Made by a program: the position numbers and the translations under genes. A stretch of 64,000 bases of DNA. It comes from Bacteroidia bacterium. GTDB taxonomy: Bacteria; Bacteroidota; Bacteroidia; J057. The notes under the pieces were generated by a model, which saw only the letters and a program-made list of their open reading frames with translations, had not been told where the DNA came from and made no database searches. The first letter of the stretch is position 1; every line of letters starts with the position of its first letter. The DNA lies in the NCBI GenBank assembly GCA_019695295.1, contig JAIBAH010000003.1:1-64000 (forward strand). Direction: 5' to 3'. Below are positions 18,432 through 26,107 of this stretch, piece after piece.

Positions 18432-18917
18432 AACAGATGGCGTTTTTTAATTGATTTTTAAGTTAACGATGAGTTTCCTAAAACAGATGGCCTCAGGAAG
18501 ATACATTTGCCATTTTGGGTTTATCTCATGATTGCTGACAATCAAATATTTGTACTTAATAAAAATAAATTTCCAGATAATACCCCCAAAATTCATGAAA
18601 AATAACCGGCAAAATCCGGTTTCATGATGAAATTATGCTGCAAAACTATAAACAAAACCCAAAAGGTACAAGAAAATTTCAGGGAATTTTTCCTGCCGGA
18701 AAGGAAAGATATCCGGACTCTCCTGCTTCCGGTAAATTGGGAGCTGATGAAAAGGTAAGCCATAAATTACCGCCCTCTCAACCGGTACATCACAGAAAGT
18801 AATGAGAAGACTTTTGCTATGAATAAAATAAGTGTCAGGGTTTTGTAATGAAGGTAAAATTTAGTTAATTTGCTTCTTTCAAACAAAAAATTGGCTATTT
18901 CTGATATTTTTGTAAAA
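18432..18917. other. Divergent intergenic region
   Basis: This 486-bp region separates the minus-strand GH16-like gene from the plus-strand DUF2723-like gene. It is AT-rich. The only element I can support is the promoter at 18841-18872. Short inverted repeats (ACCGG/CCGGT near 18605-18620) lack a T tract. No RNA gene or coding sequence is evident. Confidence 0.5.
18841..18872 (+). promoter_or_regulatory. Promoter of the DUF2723-like / Roco-TIR operon
   Basis: TTTTG (18841-18845), 19 bp, then TTAATTTG (18865-18872) fit the Bacteroidota -33/-7 consensus with one mismatch. Transcription would begin near 18878. This favours the ATG at 18918 over one at 18870, which lies inside the -7 box. Confidence 0.65.
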
Positions 18918-20774
18918 ATGAATATAAAATCTCTGATTTTTTTTCTATTCTTCTGGTGCGTCATACTGCCGGAATATTCGGAGGGGAAGCCATTTCCGGA
19001 CTACCCCACGGTACTGAATCGTTTACTGAAAAACTATACCCTCAAAAGCGTAGAATATGAAGCCGGGGGCACTCAGTACACAATCAATACCCTTGCCAAA
19101 AAAACAGACGGGTGGTACTGGGTTCAGACAGTGTTTAAAGAAGGGGAGGAAAAAATACCCGTACGGACAGTTTCCAATTTGTTCTGGTCAGCCAAAAGCC
19201 GGAGTTTTCTGGAATTAAAAGCCCCCGGAAATACCACAGGAGTCAAAAATAATGAGGATTACCGGGAATTCCTCCTGAATACGAACGAATATGAACGAAT
19301 GTATTACCGTATTTCTCCTTGCTACGGATATACAGGATGGGAAAAAGATTTGATTTATCTGTACAAAGACAAAACCTCCCTGCCGGATTCCGCATTGTAT
19401 ATGCTTGGAAGAGCCTACAGTTTTTATTCAGGCAATCTGATTCTCGATTATAGCTCTCCCGTTGCTGCTGATTACCGGTTTATCCTTCCTGAGGGATTGA
19501 ATTGCCTTAGCCCTGCGCAACTTGCTGAATACAGGAAGTATCATCACGCCACAATCCGGACATTTGAGCGGCTCGAAAAGCAAAATCCCAAATTCGAAAC
19601 CATTATTGGAAATATTTCCGTGAAAACTGCCAATGAACATATCACCGCTTTTCTGTATCTCTGTATGGTACAAAATGAAGCGGAAGCAATGAAAGAACTG
19701 GCAAATGTCCGGTATCCGGAAGAGATTCTGAAGATTTCCCGGAATTACATGAACTCCTGCCGTCAGGACGCAGTGTTGATTACCAATGGGGATAACGATA
19801 CTTTTCCATTGCTTTATCTTCAGGCCAAAGAACATTTCAGAACGGATATTACGGTAATCAATATCTCTTTGCTGAATACCAACCGCTACATCGAAATGCT
19901 CCGCAATCAGCAGTACGCCCAGGCTTTGATGTTTTCTGCTTCTCCTGAAGAAGTGAAAAGTATTGAGGACTATATTCCCCTCAAAGTAACGGAAGATACA
20001 GTCAGTGTTTCATCGGTATTAAAGTCAATTTATAAAGGAAATATTGAATCCATTGCTTCCGGAACGCTTTACTTACCCTCAGAAGAATATCCGGATTTAT
20101 ACTGGGCTCCGACGGATAAAAGCTACTGGCTCAAAGCAGACATGATGCTCATGGATATACTGCAAGCCAACGCATGGAAACGTCCGGTGTATTTCTGCCA
20201 GACGGTTAGTCCGTCCTCATTTTGCGGGCTGGATGATTTTTTCTGTACAGAAGGTCTGGCTTTCAGGATAAATCCCGGCTCTGAAAATCAGAAGGAAGAA
20301 GTCACCGGACTCTCTCTTTATACCTTCAATAATAAGGATGTCAGAAAGATATGCAATCCTGAAGCACAACGGGAAATGCTGTTTGAGCAATTTGTTTACC
20401 CTTCTGTTTATTCCTCAAGCGAAAGTACCGTGAATGCATACAGCAGCATCCGACTCAACTATATTTATCTGGCGATGAACTACCTGAGTAATTCGGATTC
20501 TGCCGGGGTACTAAAAATACTCGACCGGTGTATGGGACTTTTTCAGGATGAATACTTCCCTGGCGATTATCCCTCCCTGATTATCGCAGAACTGTACTAC
20601 CGGACAGGAGAAACAGACAAAGCCAATACCCTCGTATCGCAGGTTTATAAAAACATAAAAACCAACCGGCTAAAACCCGAATCCATTCATACTTCAATAC
20701 TGAACCTCATGGAAAGACTGACGGACGGGTATGGTCAGGAAGCATTTTTGGAGCAATTAAAAAACACCCACTAA
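18918..20774 (+). CDS. Periplasmic protein like the soluble part of DUF2723 proteins
   Basis: A 618-residue protein with a signal peptide (MNIKSLIFFLFFWCVILPEYSEG) and no further membrane segments. Residues 290-297 read NGDNDTFP, followed by LLYLQAKEHFRTDITVINISLLNTNRYIEML and later KADMMLMDILQANAWKRPVYF. These are hallmarks of the C-terminal soluble region of DUF2723 membrane proteins (glycosyltransferase-like, Bacteroidota). The multi-pass membrane part that normally precedes it is absent. A helical-repeat tail (YLAMNYLSNSDSAGVLKILDR, YYRTGETDKANTLVSQVY) follows. Its stop is 2 bp before the Roco-TIR start, so the two are surely cotranscribed. The function is unknown; it could be an extracytoplasmic partner or sensor. 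Confidence 0.7.
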   Translation: MNIKSLIFFLFFWCVILPEYSEGKPFPDYPTVLNRLLKNYTLKSVEYEAGGTQYTINTLAKKTDGWYWVQTVFKEGEEKIPVRTVSNLFWSAKSRSFLELKAPGNTTGVKNNEDYREFLLNTNEYERMYYRISPCYGYTGWEKDLIYLYKDKTSLPDSALYMLGRAYSFYSGNLILDYSSPVAADYRFILPEGLNCLSPAQLAEYRKYHHATIRTFERLEKQNPKFETIIGNISVKTANEHITAFLYLCMVQNEAEAMKELANVRYPEEILKISRNYMNSCRQDAVLITNGDNDTFPLLYLQAKEHFRTDITVINISLLNTNRYIEMLRNQQYAQALMFSASPEEVKSIEDYIPLKVTEDTVSVSSVLKSIYKGNIESIASGTLYLPSEEYPDLYWAPTDKSYWLKADMMLMDILQANAWKRPVYFCQTVSPSSFCGLDDFFCTEGLAFRINPGSENQKEEVTGLSLYTFNNKDVRKICNPEAQREMLFEQFVYPSVYSSSESTVNAYSSIRLNYIYLAMNYLSNSDSAGVLKILDRCMGLFQDEYFPGDYPSLIIAELYYRTGETDKANTLVSQVYKNIKTNRLKPESIHTSILNLMERLTDGYGQEAFLEQLKNTH

Positions 20775-20776
20775 AA

Positions 20777-23737
20777 ATGAACAGCAATAATATCCATAGT
20801 ATCATAGCGACAGCCAGAAGCACAGGATCACGCAAGCTCGATTTGAGCAATATGAGCCTGACGAGCCTCCCTCCTGAAATTGCAGGCGAATTGCCCGAAC
20901 TCGAAGAGTTAAATTTAGCAGGGAATCAGATAACGGATATTTCAGGCCTTAAATCACTCGTAAAACTCAAGGTGCTGGACCTGGATTTTAATCCTGTAGA
21001 AAATATTGAAGTGCTTGCCGATTTGCAGGAGCTTACTTCCCTTTCTTTGAGAAAAGAAGCAGAGAGAAGAAAAATAGCGCAGAAAAATGTAAATTATCAG
21101 ATTCAGCAATCCGCAGAAAATGCAAATTTCCCTGCTTATTTGCGTATTCAGCCGCTGGAGAGCCTCAAAAACCTGAGAATGCTCTGGCTTGATCATCAGG
21201 AAATTGAGGGGGAAGAAACGCTGAATGAGTTACATTATTTAACGCTGCTGAGCCTGAACGGGATGAAAATTTACCATCACAATCTGTTCCGGCTTTCTGA
21301 ACTGGAGCGGCTTTATCTGGAAGAAACAGGCCTTGTGGAACTTTCGTTTCTCAATGCTTTTCCAAAATTAAAGACTCTTCATCTGTCCGGTAATTATATT
21401 GAAAAATTGAATGGTATCGAAGCACTGACTGACCTGGAATGTTTGGTACTGCAAGGAAATCAGATAATGGATATTTCTCCGTTGAGTACGCTGGGAAAAC
21501 TTAGTCAGATTGATATTTCCAATAATCAGATTAAAGATTTTAGCCCGCTAAGTCATCTGATTATAGAGAAAAAACTCAGTGTTGTATATGCTTTTCCGGA
21601 TGCCACCGTACTTGAAAACAGTATTGCTACCGGAGGAAATCCATGGGAAATGCCTCCTCTGGAAATTATGAATGCAGGAGGAGATACGCTGAGAAATTAT
21701 CTGATCGAGTTTACCGAAAAAGAGCAGATAACCAACCGGGAAATAAAACTCATCCTTGTAGGGAACAGTACTTCAGGCAAAAGTTCTCTTTCCAAACTCC
21801 TCAGAACCGGGCAGTTTGATACTCAGGAGACTACAACGCACGGAATCCGTTCTGAGGAGTGGAGGCCAGGCAACAGCAGGCTGAAAGTACAGGTTTGGGA
21901 CTTTGGAGGGCAGGAATATTATCATGCTACCCACAGATTGTTTCTGAGCAGCAGGGCGGTTTATCTTGTATTATGGGACAGAGGTACCAATGAAGGAGGA
22001 TTTGTAGATACGGATATTTACTATGACCAGAACGGAGAGCCGGTAAAAAAAACAGAAAGCCTGGAACATTTTCCCCTTGCTTACTGGATGGACACAATCC
22101 GGTTCTATGCCCGTGATAGCAGTATATTTACGATTCAGAATAAAATTGATTATTACAAGCCCATGGATTTGCCTGAAGGAGTCAGGGATACTTACGAAAT
22201 TAATCCGGAGCATGTGGTTTCTCTCAGTGTCAAAATGGCGAGTGACAGAATTAATTCGGAAAGTCTGGAGGAAAATGTGGAGGATAAATATTTTCTGAAA
22301 TACAAACTTTTTGAAACGATGCTCAAGGAAGAGCTTCTGACAAATGCCAATACTTTTTCCATGTCGAAATACTGGAAGCAGGTCAGGGAAGAAATCGAAA
22401 TATTATCAAAATCCGAAACCCAGTTGTCCCGTAAGGCATTTGAGGAAATTTGCAAAAAATATGACAGCAACCCCAATCCTGAACTGGTACTTTTCTATCT
22501 AAAGGAAATGACCGGACTTGTGCTGTTTTTTCAGGATAATGAAACCCTCAAAGACAAAATCTTCCTTCGGCCCAATGAGATTCACGCCAGTATTTATCAG
22601 ATTCTGAATTATCAGATTCGTGAAAACAAAGGGAGTTTTGACCTCAGTCATATACAGCAGATTCTAAGTTGCACAGCAGAGGAATCCAAAGAATACGCAG
22701 CTTTAATGGAGCAGTTCGAGTTGATTTTTGAGACCGAAGAAGGGAAGTTTATTGCCCCTCAGTATCTCCCTCACTCACTGGAGCCTGCTCAGGTTCAAAT
22801 GATAGAGCAGTTTATGAATCTTGAGCCTGCTTTTGTACTGAAACTTCCGGGATTTATACCCCGCTCACTGATTTCACGCTTTATCAGTCAGAAGGGGGCC
22901 AAAGCCCAAAAGAATATCTACTGGAAATTCGGGATTTTGTATCAGGAGAGTAATGTATCGGTACTGGTACATGCGCATTATCGTACGCGTACCATTTCCG
23001 TTTCTGTGCAGCCTGCCGAAGCAAAAATAAAAAAAGAAATATTGAAAAAGGTATGGGAAAACCTTTGTGAACTGATAGGAAAGCCCGGGGAATGGGAGAT
23101 TTCCATTGAGAAAGACGCGTTTATTCCACTTACTGATGCGCTAAAAGTAGAAAAAACGGACGAATCGCTGTTTTTGCCACTGACAGAAATCATTCAGGCC
23201 AATAAATACGGAGCAAGAACCCTATTATCCAAGCCCTGGGAAACGGAGTATTTTCGTTTTCTGCTACCGCCCACTGCCAAAAAATCAACTCAGGTTTTCA
23301 TTGCCTGTGCAGCCGGAGATGAAGCAGAATATAAAGAGATACTGGAAAAACACCTTTCCCTTCTGGTAAGAAAAGAGGTAATCAAAACTTGGGATATAGA
23401 GGATATTCCTCCCGGAGCCGATAAAAATCAGGAAATAGAAAAAAATATAGAGAATGCAGGGATTATTCTGCTGCTTGTAAGCGCGGCTTTCATGGCGGAT
23501 GAGCTGATTTGGGAAAAAGTATTGCAAAAAGTACTTCAGAAATACAATTCAGGAGAATCTATCGTTATTCCCGTATATCTCCGCCCTTGTGATATTTCAT
23601 TATGGGACTTTGGAGGGCTGGAAATGCTTCCATCCACAAAAGACGCAAATGGTGCTCCGGTTCCGGTATCAAAAATGGACAAAGATGAGGCTTTTCTGGA
23701 GGTAGTCAATGCTTTGAGAGGGCTGATTTTTCAGTGA
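20777..23737 (+). CDS. LRR-Roc-COR-TIR (Roco) protein
   Basis: A 986-residue cytosolic multidomain protein. Residues ~15-270 are leucine-rich repeats (LEELNLAGNQITDISGLKSLVKL, KLKTLHLSGNYIEKLNGIEAL). Residues ~320-510 are a Roc GTPase: P-loop GNSTSGKS (329-336), switch II D375-FGGQE, NKID (455-458). A COR region follows (~520-800). Residues ~838-986 are a TIR domain (TQVFIACAAGDEAEYKEILEKHL, IENAGIILLLVSAAFMADELIW, IVIPVYLRPCDI). Roco proteins are GTP-switched dimers, and TIR domains often cleave NAD or scaffold signalling. Domain fusion of a sensor, NTPase and TIR is typical of bacterial conflict and anti-phage systems; that role is inferred. The usual catalytic Glu of the TIR helix aligns with Val915. 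Confidence 0.9.
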   Translation: MNSNNIHSIIATARSTGSRKLDLSNMSLTSLPPEIAGELPELEELNLAGNQITDISGLKSLVKLKVLDLDFNPVENIEVLADLQELTSLSLRKEAERRKIAQKNVNYQIQQSAENANFPAYLRIQPLESLKNLRMLWLDHQEIEGEETLNELHYLTLLSLNGMKIYHHNLFRLSELERLYLEETGLVELSFLNAFPKLKTLHLSGNYIEKLNGIEALTDLECLVLQGNQIMDISPLSTLGKLSQIDISNNQIKDFSPLSHLIIEKKLSVVYAFPDATVLENSIATGGNPWEMPPLEIMNAGGDTLRNYLIEFTEKEQITNREIKLILVGNSTSGKSSLSKLLRTGQFDTQETTTHGIRSEEWRPGNSRLKVQVWDFGGQEYYHATHRLFLSSRAVYLVLWDRGTNEGGFVDTDIYYDQNGEPVKKTESLEHFPLAYWMDTIRFYARDSSIFTIQNKIDYYKPMDLPEGVRDTYEINPEHVVSLSVKMASDRINSESLEENVEDKYFLKYKLFETMLKEELLTNANTFSMSKYWKQVREEIEILSKSETQLSRKAFEEICKKYDSNPNPELVLFYLKEMTGLVLFFQDNETLKDKIFLRPNEIHASIYQILNYQIRENKGSFDLSHIQQILSCTAEESKEYAALMEQFELIFETEEGKFIAPQYLPHSLEPAQVQMIEQFMNLEPAFVLKLPGFIPRSLISRFISQKGAKAQKNIYWKFGILYQESNVSVLVHAHYRTRTISVSVQPAEAKIKKEILKKVWENLCELIGKPGEWEISIEKDAFIPLTDALKVEKTDESLFLPLTEIIQANKYGARTLLSKPWETEYFRFLLPPTAKKSTQVFIACAAGDEAEYKEILEKHLSLLVRKEVIKTWDIEDIPPGADKNQEIEKNIENAGIILLLVSAAFMADELIWEKVLQKVLQKYNSGESIVIPVYLRPCDISLWDFGGLEMLPSTKDANGAPVPVSKMDKDEAFLEVVNALRGLIFQ

Positions 23738-23849
23738 GATAGCCGGAACTTCCTGGTAAGAAAAAAGAACCGTAAATGAGCACTTACTTTCAGGCTTTTG
23801 TGTATATAATTTACAGATTTTTTTCAGTTAATGCGGATAGTTTTAAAAG

Positions 23850-24413
23850 ATGAAAATGAAAATCATATCTCTCTCTTTGATTGCAGGTTGTGTCTTGCTT
23901 TTAGGGTATTTTTGTGATTTATCGCAATATAAATACGGAGTTACAGTGGTACATCCTCATTTTCATATAACCAAGAAGCAATTGAAACAATGGGATTCTA
24001 TTCTGGAGGTGGATTATCAAAACTATCTGGACTCTCTTGAAAATACACCATTTTATTCACGTATTCACCTGATGCCTTATTGGGGTAATTTCGCTCCCCC
24101 GCAGGATTCCGTAGCATTTTATTTTTTAGATCATGGTAAAAAGTTTGATAATCAATATACTATTCAGGCTTTTCAGGATAAACTGACATTTTCGGATACA
24201 TTTTCCCGGTCTAAGCCCAGATTTAAGGATACAAGATTGATAAAGTCGAAGAAAATAAAACGCTCAGAGAATGCGTATGTAATTTTTGATAACAGGGATA
24301 ATGTAAAAATACCCCTTGGGAAATATAATAATGTTGTCCTTTTTTATAGCAGAATAGAAAGTACCGTCAAATTACATTTTGGTGATTTGGATACGTTATA
24401 TAATGGATATTAA
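23850..24413 (+). CDS. TFSDS-family small membrane protein 1
   Basis: A 187-residue protein with an N-terminal hydrophobic segment (IISLSLIAGCVLLLGYF), probably membrane-anchored with the rest outside the cytoplasm. It is the first of four tandem paralogues. The shared core is FQDKLTFSDTFSR, a basic stretch (KSKKIKRSENAYVIF), then a hydrophobic strand. No known family recognised. The stretch is AT-rich relative to its neighbours, which suggests transfer. It is 19 bp from the next paralogue. Confidence 0.65.
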   Translation: MKMKIISLSLIAGCVLLLGYFCDLSQYKYGVTVVHPHFHITKKQLKQWDSILEVDYQNYLDSLENTPFYSRIHLMPYWGNFAPPQDSVAFYFLDHGKKFDNQYTIQAFQDKLTFSDTFSRSKPRFKDTRLIKSKKIKRSENAYVIFDNRDNVKIPLGKYNNVVLFYSRIESTVKLHFGDLDTLYNGY

Positions 24414-24432
24414 AAGTATAAATGGGTTGTAA

Positions 24433-24909
24433 ATGATAAAGAAGCTAAAAGAATATAAATTGGAAATCGGACTAATGGCAATCCTGCTGGGTTTCACATT
24501 TATAGTTGATGCAAATATTGAGGCCTATTTATTGAAACGCAATATTTATCGTTTAACGAAACTGGAAAAGCAAAGGACTAATCAATTTAGTATTTCTACT
24601 GCAGATTATTTTCACAATCTCAGAAAGCCTTTTCCTGTATTTGATTCAGCGTATGAGTCTTCCGTGTTAGATTCAGTAATTTGGATAGATTTTAAAGGGA
24701 AAGATGGTTTGTATGCTACTGTAATTCAAGGAGATACTCTTACATTTTCAGATTCAATAAACAGAAATACCCTTAAATTAAAACGAAGCAACGCACTAAA
24801 AATTATCATCAATGAAGTTCAATTAATAAACATCCCGGTAGTAAAATCAAACCGTATAAAAATGGAACATCAGAATGGATGGGTAAATAAGATATCGTTT
24901 AGTGAGTAA
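24433..24909 (+). CDS. TFSDS-family small membrane protein 2
   Basis: A 158-residue protein with one N-terminal membrane segment (IGLMAILLGFTFIVDANI). Core: ATVIQGDTLTFSDSINR, then LKLKRSNALKIIINEVQLINI and a terminal HQNGWVNKISF. It shares FRKPFP-like sequence (LRKPFPVFDS) with paralogue 4. Function unknown. Confidence 0.65.
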   Translation: MIKKLKEYKLEIGLMAILLGFTFIVDANIEAYLLKRNIYRLTKLEKQRTNQFSISTADYFHNLRKPFPVFDSAYESSVLDSVIWIDFKGKDGLYATVIQGDTLTFSDSINRNTLKLKRSNALKIIINEVQLINIPVVKSNRIKMEHQNGWVNKISFSE

Positions 24910-24916
24910 AAACATC

Positions 24917-25432
24917 ATGAATAAATTAGATATAATAGGTTTTCTCGTAACTATATTAATTTTCGGAGGCTGTGCATCTCCTCCTCCGCATTATACATTT
25001 GTTCCGGGATTCTGGAATACAGAGGAATATTACATCAGCGTTAGATACGATACGATATTAGACAGAAACATGGACTCTTTATGTAAACTCCCTTATTATT
25101 CGTATCATGAATGGGAGAAAAAAGATACTCTTGGCAATCAGGGGAGTAAGTTAAAAGATAGTGTAAGTATTTATGTTGAAAATGGAGGCTATGTTGTGAT
25201 AGTACAAAATAATCAGGTTACTTTTTCGGATTCACTCAATGGTAAAAGAGAGCGTATTCCTTACGTTACAGTCAAACGCTCCGATAGCGTCCTCATCATT
25301 ATTCAGAAGAAAGAAACCTTTTATATTGATTTAAAAGAAGTAAATTTTGTTCAGATTAGCTATGATCCCTTTCTCAGCAAAATGAAATATTTGACCTCTC
25401 ATATAAATTATTTTTGCGCAACGTATCAATAA
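24917..25432 (+). CDS. TFSDS-family lipoprotein 3
   Basis: A 171-residue predicted lipoprotein: MNKLDIIGFLVTILIFGGCAS carries a lipobox ending in Cys. Core: VVIVQNNQVTFSDSLNGK, then VTVKRSDSVLIIIQKKETFYIDL. I use the ATG at 24917; a GTG at 24902 overlapping the previous stop is possible but adds only five residues before the signal. Function unknown. Confidence 0.65.
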   Translation: MNKLDIIGFLVTILIFGGCASPPPHYTFVPGFWNTEEYYISVRYDTILDRNMDSLCKLPYYSYHEWEKKDTLGNQGSKLKDSVSIYVENGGYVVIVQNNQVTFSDSLNGKRERIPYVTVKRSDSVLIIIQKKETFYIDLKEVNFVQISYDPFLSKMKYLTSHINYFCATYQ

Positions 25433-25468
25433 CCTCCTGACTCAATGTAAAAAACTGAAATTAAATCA

Positions 25469-26002
25469 ATGAAAAAGAAAAGAATAAAGGTAGTTTTAGC
25501 GATATATTTTTTATTTTTATCGGTTTTTTGCCTGTGGAAATATACAACGAAAAGAAAAGAGAGTACTGAAAGGCAAAAAGATCTTGAAGAATTCAGCTCA
25601 AAAGAAGAGTTAAACTCAAAAAATAAAATTAAATTCCGTGATTCCATTTCACTCTTTAGAAAGCCATTTCCAAAATGGGATACGCTATCAGTCAATGAGC
25701 CGCCGGAAGGTAAAGCGTTGCTCCGCTTTTATACCGATAGACCAGTACATGTATTAGTAATACAGGATACCCGAAATGTATTGTTTTCAGATTCAGTACA
25801 GAGCCAGGGACCAAACCCTGATATAGTAAGACTTAACCGAACGAAAGAAGCATTAGTCGTTATTAACCATGAACAAACTTTGAATATTTCCATAGAAGAT
25901 TTACATGTGGCGGATTTATATTATCAAGGATGGCTGAACAGGGTTTCGGTCATAAGGTTTGATTCATCCGCTAATAGACAAACTGAAACTCCGCAACGAT
26001 AG
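25469..26002 (+). CDS. TFSDS-family small membrane protein 4
   Basis: A 177-residue protein with one membrane segment (VVLAIYFLFLSVFCLW) followed by a basic/charged linker and FRKPFPKWDTLSV. Core: VLVIQDTRNVLFSDSVQSQ, then VRLNRTKEALVVINHEQTLNISI and YYQGWLNRVSV. It ends the four-gene array, about 100 bp before the AlbA-type gene. Function unknown. Confidence 0.65.
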   Translation: MKKKRIKVVLAIYFLFLSVFCLWKYTTKRKESTERQKDLEEFSSKEELNSKNKIKFRDSISLFRKPFPKWDTLSVNEPPEGKALLRFYTDRPVHVLVIQDTRNVLFSDSVQSQGPNPDIVRLNRTKEALVVINHEQTLNISIEDLHVADLYYQGWLNRVSVIRFDSSANRQTETPQR

Positions 26003-26094
26003 AAAATCAAGAGGGTTGAGATTATAGGAGGTTTTAGCAGAAGAAACGGAACAGGAATTGAAAAATTTACAGAAGTATTGTCAACATAAATTGC

Positions 26095-26102
26095 TTATAT
26101 TT
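26095..26102 (+). promoter_or_regulatory. -7 element before the AlbA-type gene
   Basis: TATATTTG is a perfect -7 match only 5 bp before the ATG at 26108. Transcription would begin at or next to the start codon, giving a leaderless or near-leaderless mRNA. A TTG at 26077-26079 leaves a short 15-bp spacer, so the -33 element is weak. Confidence 0.4.
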
Positions 26103-26107
26103 GCGGT

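Noticed and set aside
9761-23795. ACTTACTTTCA occurring near 9763 and near 23780 as a shared regulatory site
   Set aside because: Only 11 bp, different distance to genes and no flanking similarity; likely chance.
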